Shown here: one piece after another, positions 1-9,075 of the stretch
Layout: the number at the start of each line of letters is the position of its first letter
Position numbering within the stretch: position 1 is the stretch's first letter
NCBI RefSeq assembly: GCF_030012525.1
Contig: NZ_CP124855.1
Span: 248,001 to 312,000 of the forward strand
Source: Chryseobacterium gotjawalense
GTDB lineage: Bacteria > Bacteroidota > Bacteroidia > Flavobacteriales > Weeksellaceae
Direction: 5' to 3'
DNA: 64,000 nt
Made by a program: the position numbers and the translations under genes
Notes under the pieces: model-generated
Told to the model about the DNA's origin: nothing
The model's database searches: none
What the model saw: only the letters and a program-made list of their open reading frames with translations

Positions 1-493
1 GCGCTATCACCCCAGCATCTTTGGCAGCGGCAGCCAGTTGGGTATTGTGTTTTGCCATTTCGTTACGGAGAAACAAACGCTTTTCATTTTCGGTGCTTAG
101 GCGATTGTAATCATCCATTTGACGGATTTCCTGCAAGCGGGTTTGTACAGCAAAATAGGTCTGCCCCAATGCTACCACCTCTTTACTTGGGTCGGCATTT
201 TGCACTACAAGGTAACAGGCGTATCGAGACAATTTAACACTTTCTGTTTTTCTTTGTGCGCCCGAACCAATGACAACCATTTCGAGGATGTCCTCGAAAT
301 GGTCATCGAGACTTTGCCCACTGTTTGTACAAGCTTCTTTAGCTCGTTCTATTACAGGTGTAAAGTGCCTATATTCAGAATATTCCAACACTTTGGATAA
401 GTCTCTTGCACTCCAAAATTCGTTGCTATTTTCGTCTATTTGCTTGATTTGTTCAAATAAGCTAAGATTTTGATGAGTAAGTTCTTTTGCCAT
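1..493 (-). CDS. dinD: DinD-like protein, partial
   Basis: An open minus-strand frame starts at the ATG at 491-493 and runs off the left edge, giving about 164 residues. The start MAKELTHQNLSLFEQIKQID, then FWSARDLSKVLEYSEYRHF and a later LVVQNADPSKEVVALGQTYF, match DNA-damage-inducible protein D (BRO/Rha-like N-terminal domain). In E. coli DinD is LexA-regulated and inhibits RecA filaments. Here the gene begins 3 bases after the hsdM stop, so the two are probably co-transcribed; DinD-like genes are common between hsd genes. The C-terminal half is outside the window. Confidence 0.8.
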   Translation of the reverse strand, partial: MAKELTHQNLSLFEQIKQIDENSNEFWSARDLSKVLEYSEYRHFTPVIERAKEACTNSGQSLDDHFEDILEMVVIGSGAQRKTESVKLSRYACYLVVQNADPSKEVVALGQTYFAVQTRLQEIRQMDDYNRLSTENEKRLFLRNEMAKHNTQLAAAAKDAGVIA

Positions 494-496
494 CGT

Positions 497-2083
497 CTAA
501 TATTTTATCTTGGCAAGGTTAGCCGTTATTGCTTTGTTCAATGCTTCCTCTTCCGCAATTTGCTTTTCTAACTCTGCTTTCAACGAAGTAAATCGTTCTG
601 CAAAATTGAAGTCGTCTTCCTCTTCTGCTAACCCTACATATCTTCCTGGGGTAAGCGTGTAATTTAATTTTCTTACTTCTTCAATCGTTGCTACTTTGCA
701 AAATCCCGCCACATCTTGATACGTTCCATCAGGGTTTCGCCAATTATGATAAGTTCCTGCAACTAATTCAATATCTTCTTCAGTTAAATCTCTGTTTCGT
801 TTGTTAACTAAAAAACCTAAATTTCTTGCATCAATAAATAGTATTTCATTTTCACGTTTTCTAAAATCACCATTGGTTTTGTTTCGTGATAGAAACCATA
901 AACAGGCTGGTATCTGAGTATTTAAAAATAGCTTGGTAGGTAGGTTTACGATACAATCCACCAATCCTTTTTCTACTAATGCCTTTCTAATGTCTCCTTC
1001 GCCTGTTGTATTGCTTGTCAAAGCACCTTTACTCAAAACAAAACCTGCTTGTCCTGTTGGTGCTAAGTGATATAAGAAATGTTGTATCCAAGCATAGTTT
1101 GCGTTTCCTGTTGGAGGTGTAAGATTTTCGCCTAATACTTTCCATCTTGCATCATCACGTAACAATTCACCACTCCAATCACTGTCATTAAACGGTGGAT
1201 TGGCAATAATATAATCGGCTTTCAAATCTTTGTGTGCATCATTTAAAAATGAACCTTCGTTGTTCCATTTTACATTACTACTGTCAATGCCCCGAATGGA
1301 TAAATTCATTTTTGCCAGCCGCCAAGTAGTTTGGTTACTCTCTTGTCCGTAAATAGAAATACGGTCGGTAGGATTTAAACTTAAACCTACTTTCCCTTTT
1401 TTCTTGTAGTTGTCTTGATGCGATTTAATAAATTTTTCGCTTTGCACAAACATACCACCACTTCCACAACAAGGGTCAAATACTCGACCTTCATAAGGTT
1501 CAAGCATTTCCACCAACAATTTTACAACGCTTTGTGGTGTGTAAAATTGTCCTCCTTTTTTGCCTTCTGCTAATGCAAATTCACCCAAGAAAAATTCAAA
1601 TACTTGTCCTAATAAATCTTTACTTTGTGCTTCTTTAGTTCCTAAAGTTGCCGAACCAACAAGATTTACAAGTCCGCCCAAACTGGCTTTGTCCAGTTTT
1701 TCTTGTGCAAATACTTTTGGTAAAACACCACGCAAAGAAGGGTTGTCTTTTTCAATAGCATCCATTGCATCGTCAATGTCTTTACCAATGGTCGGCTGTG
1801 TTGCTCTGCCTTGTATGTATGACCAGCGAGCCATAACTGGAACAAAAAATATTTTGTCTGCCAAGTATTCGTTTTTGTCTTCGGGGTCTGCACCTTCACT
1901 TTTAAGTGCAATCAATTTTTGATATTGTTCTTCAAAAGCATCTGATATATATTTCAGGAAGATTAAACCCAAAGCAACATGTTTGTATTCGGCAGCGTCC
2001 ATATTTTTACGGAGCTTGTCGGCTGCTTTCCAGAGTTTTTTCTCTAGTGGTTCTTCTTGTTCTGTCTTTGCTGTTTTAGCCAT
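497..2083 (-). CDS. hsdM: Type I restriction-modification DNA methyltransferase subunit M
   Basis: The 528-residue protein has an HsdM N-terminal helical domain (about residues 10-150) and an N6-adenine methyltransferase domain. Motif I is [10 protein letters not shown] (203-212), which binds S-adenosylmethionine, and motif IV is NPPF (295-298), the catalytic site. [14 protein letters not shown] (181-194) is also typical. Length and domain order are normal for the family. It modifies the target adenine as part of an HsdM2S complex. hsdS and hsdR are not in the window and should lie beyond position 1, since a dinD-like gene follows in the same direction. Confidence 0.95.
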   Translation of the reverse strand: MAKTAKTEQEEPLEKKLWKAADKLRKNMDAAEYKHVALGLIFLKYISDAFEEQYQKLIALKSEGADPEDKNEYLADKIFFVPVMARWSYIQGRATQPTIGKDIDDAMDAIEKDNPSLRGVLPKVFAQEKLDKASLGGLVNLVGSATLGTKEAQSKDLLGQVFEFFLGEFALAEGKKGGQFYTPQSVVKLLVEMLEPYEGRVFDPCCGSGGMFVQSEKFIKSHQDNYKKKGKVGLSLNPTDRISIYGQESNQTTWRLAKMNLSIRGIDSSNVKWNNEGSFLNDAHKDLKADYIIANPPFNDSDWSGELLRDDARWKVLGENLTPPTGNANYAWIQHFLYHLAPTGQAGFVLSKGALTSNTTGEGDIRKALVEKGLVDCIVNLPTKLFLNTQIPACLWFLSRNKTNGDFRKRENEILFIDARNLGFLVNKRNRDLTEEDIELVAGTYHNWRNPDGTYQDVAGFCKVATIEEVRKLNYTLTPGRYVGLAEEEDDFNFAERFTSLKAELEKQIAEEEALNKAITANLAKIKY

Positions 2084-2282
2084 TGTTGTCTTAAATTTTA
2101 TTCTGAGGCTGTAAAGTTACTTTTTATAATCATGTTATTATTAACTTCCTTCAAACTGTCACTTGTCTACTTGGTTGGTGGGCTTGGGTTTGGTTGGGGT
2201 GCATTTTTTTTATTTTGCTGAAGCGTTGGCATTTCTTTTTTCAGTTCGTTTATTGTCGGTCGTGTCATTTTTTAGGGTAGGG

Positions 2283-2338
2283 CATAACGTCCGTCGGCTT
2301 TGCGAAGTGCGAAGCATTTTGCAAAACTGACAGTTATG
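2283..2338. repeat. Imperfect palindromic element, attC-like
   Basis: Outer arms CATAAC (2283-2288) and GTTATG (2333-2338) enclose inner arms TTTGC (2299-2303) and GCAAA (2321-2325), giving a nested fold of about 56 bases. It lies in the 319-bp gap between hsdM and the HTH gene, which otherwise shows no gene. The nested-arm layout recalls integron attC sites or a REP element, but the arms do not fully match the attC R-box consensus and no integrase is nearby. Confidence 0.4.
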
Positions 2339-2402
2339 TGATATTATATAAAAATGCAAAGTCTTTCTTTCTCCAAATATATTACCGCTTTGTATAACAA
2401 CC

Positions 2403-2885
2403 TTACGGTTTCCCGTAAAGCTCTTCAAAGATCTCACCTCCTTTAAGTTTTAATGACATTTCAATTAAGATTATTTCTTCTGTAGTAAATGAAATATCAG
2501 TATAATACAGATTTTTTAGTCTAGTAAGTGGTATCCCAGTTTTAGCTGAAACTTTTTCAATATTATTCTTCTGCGTCTCATATTTCATAATAATATGTCC
2601 CAATTCACTTCGCTTTTTTGGCACATATTTGTTCAATGAAAATTCATAACCTTCATAAACAAAGGTGAAGATATTGGAGAAGTTATCCTTAACCCCTGTA
2701 TATATTAAATAGAATGTTTTGGGAGAAATACTTTTTCTTTCCATAGTTATTAATTTACTAATTTCTCCGTTTGAAATATTACATTCTTTGGCTAGTCTTT
2801 CATTTGACAAGCCCAGTTCTTTCTTTTTAGAGACTATGTATCTTGAGAAATTTTCAAGAACTTTTTTGTTGATACTATCAGACAT
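2403..2885 (-). CDS. Two-domain XRE-like HTH regulator
   Basis: The 160-residue protein carries an XRE-type helix-turn-helix near residues 10-60 (SKKKELGLSNERLAKECNIS then NGEISKLI). A second similar segment lies near 90-155 (ELGHIIMKYETQKNNIEKVS then TGIPLTRLKNLYY). No enzymatic domain is visible. It is likely a DNA-binding repressor or activator, and an inverted repeat in its own upstream region (2903-2937) suggests autoregulation. It is divergent in character from the hsd genes, and its targets are unknown. Confidence 0.65.
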   Translation of the reverse strand: MSDSINKKVLENFSRYIVSKKKELGLSNERLAKECNISNGEISKLITMERKSISPKTFYLIYTGVKDNFSNIFTFVYEGYEFSLNKYVPKKRSELGHIIMKYETQKNNIEKVSAKTGIPLTRLKNLYYTDISFTTEEIILIEMSLKLKGGEIFEELYGKP

Positions 2886-2902
2886 ATATTAATGAATATT
2901 TC

Positions 2903-2937
2903 AATTCCATTTTGTTAAAAATTTGTTTATTGGAATT
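2903..2937. promoter_or_regulatory. Candidate operator upstream of the HTH gene
   Basis: A 7-bp inverted repeat, AATTCCA (2903-2909) and TGGAATT (2931-2937), lies 18-52 bases before the start of the HTH gene. The position suits an autoregulatory operator. No binding evidence exists. Confidence 0.3.
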
Positions 2938-3070
2938 ATTTTGTTATATTTGCTTTAACGATTTGAATATTAAGGCTAAATAAGCCCATAATAGACGATG
3001 TTTCTCGAGTCAAAACGACCAATTTCCATCGAGAACACCGTGAAATCGCTCCGTGCTTAAAAAAGTTTCT

Positions 3071-3078
3071 TACTTTTG
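3071..3078 (+). promoter_or_regulatory. Bacteroidota-type -7 box
   Basis: TACTTTTG matches the TAnnTTTG -7 consensus exactly. It lies 5-10 bases before the predicted 5' end of the structured RNA at 3083-3187. The -33 element is weak or absent. Confidence 0.5.
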
Positions 3079-3082
3079 TACC

Positions 3083-3187
3083 TGCATGGGAGCGGTTTTC
3101 ACGTAAACTTTAGATGGTAACTTCTTTCGGGAAGGAGGGTTTGGTCGCCCATGACTCTAAAGTGTGAAACCGCTCCTTGCTTTTTTC
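3083..3187 (+). ncRNA. Putative structured small RNA with its own terminator
   Basis: The 5' arm GGAGCGGTTTTCAC plus ACTTTAGA (3089-3113) pairs with TCTAAAGT plus GTGTGAAACCGCTCC (3155-3176), leaving only a short GTAA bulge. This gives a stem of about 20 pairs. The apex can form a CTTC/GAAG hairpin with a TTCG-type loop. The long stem is followed at once by TTGCTTTTTT, as in an intrinsic terminator, and a -7 box precedes it. Just upstream (3041-3060) a related 3' end, GTGAAATCGCTCCGTGCTT, appears without its 5' arm, as if a second copy had decayed. No known RNA family was recognised. Confidence 0.5.
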
Positions 3188-3850
3188 AAGGATATTCTTC
3201 GCATCCAAGAACATCGTTTCATAACAACAAATAACAATGTATTATGAGAACGACATTTTTACCACCTTAAAAACCCAAGAGAGCTAAAAGTCTCTCACCG
3301 CTTCATCAAGATTTTATAAAAGAACGCCAACGCTATACCCACCGCTGCCAGAGGGTAAGATCCTGTGCAGGCCAATGCCTCATAAAATCTGTAAAATAAT
3401 TTGCCCTTAAGCACACCAAAGCCACCGGAAAAGGAGGATTGTGGGATTCAGAACTATTTAAAAACACGCACGTTAAAAATAGGTTCTTTCTTCCAATTAA
3501 ACAAGTGCCAATGCAGGAGAAGTTGATGCAATTAGAAATTGATGGTTTTGGCAGGGTAGTGTTGGTTGTTTCTGGCTGGATGTGGGATGCTGGGTGCTGG
3601 ATGTTTTGCTCGAGATCCTTCGACAGGCTCATGATGACAGATTGCTCGCGATGCTAGGGGAGAGTCTTCCCTGTTAGGAATGATACTTACAATGGGGACA
3701 CCCATTGCGGCAGTACGCTTACTCGGGAAATGGTCTTGTTTTAAAGACTACGTTATATCAAAAACTTTAATAGAATTCATCATGAAGATTTATTTTTATT
3801 ATTTCAACGATACTTAGAGCAACACTCACATTCATATCAAAGCTCTTTTA
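3188..3850. other. Gene-free stretch
   Basis: No credible coding frame was found on either strand: open frames here lack protein-like composition and start signals. The segment contains short motifs seen as dispersed repeats in related genomes (around 3608-3645, a GATCCTTCGACAGGCTCATG-type sequence). A small AGAGAG/CTCTC hairpin lies near 3282-3298. Confidence 0.5.
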
Positions 3851-3926
3851 AAGGATTGGTCTTTAGCGGGAAAGTGACCCCACTGTAAAAGTGTTTCTAC
3901 ACGCTTTCCCCTAAGCCATTCCGAAG
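3851..3926. repeat. Hairpin repeat, copy 1
   Basis: A 76-bp unit whose ends, AAGGATTGGTCTTTAGCGGG and CTTTCCCCTAAGCCATTCCG, are shared with a second unit at 4060-4135. Within the unit CTTTAGCGGGAAAG can pair with CTTTCCCCTAAG, so each copy folds back on itself. The loops differ between copies, which suggests conservation of the stem. Confidence 0.6.
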
Positions 3927-4059
3927 GATGATGTGTTGATGTGTTGATTTGGCAATGTGCTGATGCGATAATTCAGTGCTTCGGTGAGAATGGAGATTTG
4001 TAACAAAAACCGTGGATTAATATCTGCACAATCATCCAGCATCCATAATCCAACAACAA

Positions 4060-4135
4060 AAGGATTTGTCTTTAGCGGGGAAGTATTTCTTTTCTTCATC
4101 ATTTGTGTTTTGCTTTCCCCTAAAGCAATCTGAAG
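4060..4135. repeat. Hairpin repeat, copy 2
   Basis: Second copy of the 76-bp unit at 3851-3926. Its arms TCTTTAGCGGGGAAG and CTTTCCCCTAAAGC pair better than those of copy 1. The loop is T-rich and unrelated. Confidence 0.6.
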
Positions 4136-4290
4136 AGCCAAGTAAAAAGTAAAAAGAGCCAAGTGAAGGTATAGAGAGCCAAGTAAAAAGAGCCAAGTAA
4201 AAAGTAGTTCTTGATTGAAATAGGGATGCTCCGTAGATGCTTCATAGATACTTCATGGATACTTCATGGATAGTTCATGAGGAGTTCATG
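4135..4290. repeat. Short tandem repeats
   Basis: Two adjoining simple arrays. The first (4135-4206) has four copies of GAGCCAAGT separated by A-rich spacers. The second (about 4235-4290) repeats CTTCATGGATA-type units of about 12 bp and ends in related TTCATGA steps. No coding role is visible. Confidence 0.6.
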
Positions 4291-4310
4291 AAAAACATTT
4301 GAGTATTTCA

Positions 4311-4540
4311 AGAGTCAGGAACCAGAAATTAGAATGAAGAAAAAGGATGAATTAAACCTTTTGAATGCGCCATCCGCTTTTTAAACGATGCAGCACCTGG
4401 TCTATCATCTTTTCTCTTTTCTCTTGATAAAAAATAAGAGTCAGGAACCGGAAATCAGAAGTAAGAAAAAGAATGAATTAAACCTTTTGAATGCGCCATT
4501 CGCTTTTTAAACGGTGCAGCGTATGGTCTATCATCTTTTT
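4311..4540. repeat. Direct repeat of about 104 bp, two copies
   Basis: Copies at 4311-4414 and 4437-4540 begin AGAGTCAGGAACC and include TTAAACCTTTTGAATGCGCC and GGTCTATCATCTTTT. They differ at about a dozen sites, are spaced 126 bp apart, and lie just upstream of the SusC-like gene. The function is unknown. Confidence 0.75.
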
Positions 4541-4668
4541 TCTTTTTTCTCTTTTCTCTATCATCTAACAGAAAAAAAACGCCCTTTCCCTAAAGTTTGC
4601 AGACCCCACAGGAAAGAGCAATAACAATTATCAGTACAAAAATGAACTAACAATTAAAAAACAAAACT

Positions 4669-7600
4669 ATGAAAAAAATCCTATCAACCATAGGACTTGT
4701 TTCCGGTTGTCTGGTGTTTTCTGCGATTCATTCGCAGGTGCAGGCACAAACCCGTACTGCTACGGGCACGGTCAACAACGGTGAAAAACCCATTAGCGGC
4801 GTGACCGTCACGCAGGAAGGAACCAATCAAGTGACTACCACATCCTCCTCCGGAACGTTCAGCCTCCAGATTACCGGTGAAAATCCTGTACTTATTTTCC
4901 GACATCCGGAATATGGTGAAAGAAGAATCAGTACCGATGGGAAATCTACTTTTACTATATCTCTTTCAGAAAAAGTAAAGTCTATTGAAGAGGTAGTACT
5001 CAATGCGGGATATTACAATGTGAAAGCCAAGGAAAGTACGGGCAGCATTGCGAAAATCACCGCAAAAGACATTCAGAATCAACCGGTAAACAATGTCCTT
5101 TCAGCAGTACAGGGGAGAATGGCTGGGGTAAACATTACCCAGAACAGCGGCAACGCAGGTGGTGGCTATGACGTACAGATTCGGGGCAGAAATAGTTTAC
5201 GCAATCCACTGAACAGTGCTACCGATGGAAATCAGCCACTTTACGTTGTTGATGGCGTACCGTTTTCCGGTGAACTTTCTTCTACCTATTCTGTAGGAGT
5301 GCTGCCTTTAAAAAATATCAGCCCGCTCAACAGCATCAATCCCAATGACATTGAAAGTATAGAAGTTCTAAAGGATGCAGATGCAACAGCCATTTATGGT
5401 TCCAGAGGGGGTAATGGGGTAATTTTAATTACCACGAAAAAGGGAAAATCATCACCTGTTCGATTGAACCTGAACACGGGTACAAGCTTCAGCAAAGTCG
5501 CCTCTACACTCAAAATGATGAATACTGCTGAATATATTGCCATGCGCAAAAAGGCTTTTGCCAATGTAGGCATAACAACCTTCCCCGCCAATGCATACGA
5601 CATCAATGGTGCATGGGATCAAACTCGATATACAGATTGGCAGAAAGAGCTCATTGGCAGAACCGCCGGGAATACTACCGTGCAACTTTCCCTATCTGGT
5701 GGTTCCGAAAAAAACAGCTTTTTAGTAAGCGCTTCCCATAGTGATCAAACTTCAGTATTTCCCGGTGATCATCATTTTAAGACCAATACCGTTTCTACCC
5801 ATTTTAACCATCAATCTGCAGACCGTAAGTTTTCACTGGGATTAGCGAATGCTTTTTCGGAAACAAGCAATAACAATATGGATACCGATTATACCAACAA
5901 AGCATTAAGTCTGTCTCCAGATGCACCATCCCTTTATGATGTCTTGGGAAATTTAAACTGGCAGAAAAACACCTTTAACAATCCACTTTCTCAACTGAAT
6001 GCAAGTTATTCAAACAAAACCAAATACCTGAATCAAAATCTCAATGTAACCTACCAGCCTTGGATTGATTTTGCCTTTAAAATGAATACAGGGATAACTT
6101 TTCAGGATATAGAAGAATTTTCTCTTACTCCCAACACCGTTTTTAATCCAGCCTCTCCTTCTGGGGCAAATGCCTCTAGCTCCTCTGCTTCCCGCGGTAC
6201 GGGATCTGTTTTTTCCTATATCGCAGAACCTCAAATCTCGTGGACCAAAAAATACAGCCGCCATCAATGGAATATACTGCTTGGATCTACTTTCCAGGAA
6301 AGCCAGTCCAAGATTTCTGCCATTCGGGGTACCGGCTTTTCAAGCAATGCATTAATCTATAATATTGCTGCAGCAAATACCATTTCGTTCTCCGATTTCA
6401 GAACCATACAATACCGATATGCCGCAGTTTTTTCGCGATTAAATTACCAGTTTGCAAATCGTTATATACTTAATTTAACTGCAAGAAGAGATGGCTCAAG
6501 CCGCTTTGGTGCTAATAATCGTTTCGCAAATTTTGGTGCGGTGGGTGCTGCCTGGATACTTTCTGAAGAGCAGTTTTTGAAAAACAGTTCCTGGTTATCT
6601 TTTGCAAAACTAAGGGCAAGCTTTGGTCAGTCAGGTAGTGATGCAATCGGAGATTACCAGTTTACTGATACCTACACCTTATCCTCCTCTTCTTATAATA
6701 ATATTCCGGGGCTCTATCCTTCCCGTTTATACAATCCTGATTTTTCTTGGGAAAAAACGAACAAACTGGAAACCGCACTGGAAATTGCTTTCTTAAAAAA
6801 TCGCATCTCTTTAACAGCCGCTTGGTACAGAAACAGATCTTCTAATCAATTGGTCGGGATTCCTTTACCTGCTACCACTGGCTTTAGCACTATCCTTTCT
6901 AATCTCAATGCAACGGTAGAAAACAGTGGATTTGAAGCAGAGACCTCCATCATTCCTTTGAAATCAGAAAACTTCCAATGGAATGCTTCTTTTAACATCA
7001 GTGTTCCCAAAAATAAACTGCTTTCTTTCCCCGGATTGGAAGGTTCTACGTATGCCAATTCTTATACAGTCGGTGAATCGATCTATGCGGTAAAATTGTT
7101 TGACTACCAGGGCATCGACCCTGCAACTGGCAAATATGTTTTTACAGATTATAATGGGGATGGTAAAATTACGGCTCCAGATGACGCCCGGGCAATTAAA
7201 AATTTAGGACCAAAATATTTTGGTGGATTCCAAAATGAAATCTCCTATAAAAAGGTAAAGCTCTCATTTCTGTTTCAGTTCGTAAAACAGGAGGCCTATA
7301 ATTATATCAGAACCATGAGCACTCCCGGAGTGATTGTAAACCAACCGGTCGAATTTCTAAATGTCTGGTCTGCAGCCAATCCTTCTGGAATTATAATGCC
7401 CTATACTCCAGGGACTGATGCAGCAACGAATGCGCTCACAACAAATTTTAAAAACAGTACAGGGGCGGTTGGGGATGCTTCTTACATCAGATTAAAAAAC
7501 CTTCAGCTGAATTACGGTATTCCACTTCAAAGCACATTTGTTCGCGAAGCGACTTTGTATATGCAAGGTCAAAATCTTTTGACCTGGACCAATTATTTCG

Positions 7601-7680
7601 GTCTGGATCCTGAAATGGTGACCTCTGGATATCTCCCTCCCCTTAAAACGTTGTCCTTAGGATTTCAATTAACTTTTTAA
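4669..7680 (+). CDS. SusC/RagA-family TonB-dependent outer-membrane transporter
   Basis: The 1003-residue protein has an N-terminal signal peptide (about 1-27) and a carboxypeptidase-like regulatory domain (about 30-110). The plug follows (about 115-255), with IRGRNSL, LYVVDGVPF and the hallmark LKDADATAIYGSRGGNGVIL. A 22-strand barrel ends in aromatic F. SusC proteins import oligomers with the SusD lipoprotein as a lid, powered by TonB. The pair here is followed by a secreted S9 peptidase rather than glycoside hydrolases, which points to peptide rather than glycan substrates; that is inference. The SusD gene starts 12 bases after the stop. Confidence 0.95.
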   Translation: MKKILSTIGLVSGCLVFSAIHSQVQAQTRTATGTVNNGEKPISGVTVTQEGTNQVTTTSSSGTFSLQITGENPVLIFRHPEYGERRISTDGKSTFTISLSEKVKSIEEVVLNAGYYNVKAKESTGSIAKITAKDIQNQPVNNVLSAVQGRMAGVNITQNSGNAGGGYDVQIRGRNSLRNPLNSATDGNQPLYVVDGVPFSGELSSTYSVGVLPLKNISPLNSINPNDIESIEVLKDADATAIYGSRGGNGVILITTKKGKSSPVRLNLNTGTSFSKVASTLKMMNTAEYIAMRKKAFANVGITTFPANAYDINGAWDQTRYTDWQKELIGRTAGNTTVQLSLSGGSEKNSFLVSASHSDQTSVFPGDHHFKTNTVSTHFNHQSADRKFSLGLANAFSETSNNNMDTDYTNKALSLSPDAPSLYDVLGNLNWQKNTFNNPLSQLNASYSNKTKYLNQNLNVTYQPWIDFAFKMNTGITFQDIEEFSLTPNTVFNPASPSGANASSSSASRGTGSVFSYIAEPQISWTKKYSRHQWNILLGSTFQESQSKISAIRGTGFSSNALIYNIAAANTISFSDFRTIQYRYAAVFSRLNYQFANRYILNLTARRDGSSRFGANNRFANFGAVGAAWILSEEQFLKNSSWLSFAKLRASFGQSGSDAIGDYQFTDTYTLSSSSYNNIPGLYPSRLYNPDFSWEKTNKLETALEIAFLKNRISLTAAWYRNRSSNQLVGIPLPATTGFSTILSNLNATVENSGFEAETSIIPLKSENFQWNASFNISVPKNKLLSFPGLEGSTYANSYTVGESIYAVKLFDYQGIDPATGKYVFTDYNGDGKITAPDDARAIKNLGPKYFGGFQNEISYKKVKLSFLFQFVKQEAYNYIRTMSTPGVIVNQPVEFLNVWSAANPSGIIMPYTPGTDAATNALTTNFKNSTGAVGDASYIRLKNLQLNYGIPLQSTFVREATLYMQGQNLLTWTNYFGLDPEMVTSGYLPPLKTLSLGFQLTF

Positions 7681-7692
7681 AACAAAATCAAC

Positions 7693-9075
7693 ATGATTAC
7701 CAAAAAAATAATCACCAGAAATACAGTGGTACTTGCCCTTTTTCTTTGCATGATACACTCTTGTGAAGAAGCACTGGAAGTGAACCCGCCAATCAACCAG
7801 ATCAATGCAAATCAGGTGTTTGAATCGACGAGTACCGCAGATGCTGCATTAAGCAGCCTTTATGCAGAACTACAGGCTTATTCACTATTGAGTGGCTCAT
7901 CGTCGGGCGCAGGAGCACTTCTCGGCTCGTATACCGATGAATTAGTGAACTACAGCACAGCCTCCAATGCTGATTTTGATATCTTCAGCAATAGCATGGT
8001 TTCAACGAACACCAAAATAAAATCGGTCTGGGCAAATGCGTACAAAGAAATCTATATGGCAAATGCCATCATTGAAGGGGTTAATAAAAGCACAGCGATT
8101 GCAGATCTGGATAAAAAACGGATAAAAGGAGAAGCGCTCTTTGTTCGCGCACTTATTTATTATTATATCAGCCAGATTTTTGGAGCCATTCCTTATGTAA
8201 CAACCACCGATTACACCGTAAATCAATCGCTCGCAAAAACCAATGAAACAGAACTTTTAGTTAAAATTCAGAATGACCTGTCCGAATCTTCATCGCTTTT
8301 AAACGACATTTATAGAAATCCTGACAGAATATATCCCAACAAAAAAACCGCAGACTTACTCCTTGCTTCCGTTTTGATGACCCAAAATCACTGGCAGGAT
8401 GCTGAAATCTTGTTGAAAGGAATTATTCAAAATGCCCTTTATACCTGGCAACCCGATTTGTCTAAAACTTTTAAAATGAATGGGAAACATATTTTGTGGC
8501 AATTAAAGCCTTTGCAGGCAAATAATGCAACCAGTGAAGCACTCCTGTACTATTTCACAACGGCTTTACCAAATACATACACCCTTTCTGATAACTTGTT
8601 TGCTTCTTTTGACACCAACGACCTCCGAAAGCAGCAATGGATAAAAACGCTGACCATTAACCAGAAAAATTACTATCGCACAGATAAGTATCGCAATATC
8701 TCAGCGAATACGGATGAATATTCGATTGTATTTCGTTTGGAAGAAACCTATTTACTTTTAGCAGAATCCTTGGCACAACAGGATAAAAAAACAGAAGCCT
8801 TAACTTATCTCAATGCAGTAAAAGCAAAAGCAGGCATTACTGCAACTCCTGTTTCGGCGACCAAAGAGCAAATATTGTCCGAAATAATCAATGAAAACAG
8901 GAAAGAATTTTTTACAGAAAAGGGGATTCGTTTCCTATCTCTAAAAAGAGCAGGAAAACTGAATGGATTGTTGAGCACCAAACCAAACTGGAAAACGTAT
9001 CATCAAAACTGGCCGCTACCCAATTCTGAACTGTTATTAAATCCCCATTTAAATCCGCAAAATGATGGTTATTAA
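7693..9075 (+). CDS. RagB/SusD-family nutrient-binding lipoprotein
   Basis: The 460-residue protein has a lipoprotein signal with lipobox MIHSC (Cys about residue 24), then SusD-like helical repeats. Typical SusD positions include ALFVRALIYYYISQIFGAIP and the C-terminal ENRKEFFTEKGIRFLSLKRA. It is expected on the outer leaflet, closing over the SusC channel. It overlaps the next gene by 14 bases, so the three genes form an operon. Confidence 0.95.
   Translation: MITKKIITRNTVVLALFLCMIHSCEEALEVNPPINQINANQVFESTSTADAALSSLYAELQAYSLLSGSSSGAGALLGSYTDELVNYSTASNADFDIFSNSMVSTNTKIKSVWANAYKEIYMANAIIEGVNKSTAIADLDKKRIKGEALFVRALIYYYISQIFGAIPYVTTTDYTVNQSLAKTNETELLVKIQNDLSESSSLLNDIYRNPDRIYPNKKTADLLLASVLMTQNHWQDAEILLKGIIQNALYTWQPDLSKTFKMNGKHILWQLKPLQANNATSEALLYYFTTALPNTYTLSDNLFASFDTNDLRKQQWIKTLTINQKNYYRTDKYRNISANTDEYSIVFRLEETYLLLAESLAQQDKKTEALTYLNAVKAKAGITATPVSATKEQILSEIINENRKEFFTEKGIRFLSLKRAGKLNGLLSTKPNWKTYHQNWPLPNSELLLNPHLNPQNDGY

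Noticed and set aside
1560-1922. 120-residue plus-strand frame inside hsdM
   Set aside because: Antisense shadow of a well-conserved methyltransferase region.
2210-2437. 75-residue minus-strand frame
   Set aside because: It overlaps the attC-like palindrome and the 3' end of the HTH gene, and has no recognisable family.
3333-3632. 99-residue minus-strand frame
   Set aside because: Composition is not protein-like, there is no start context, and it lies over dispersed repeat sequence.
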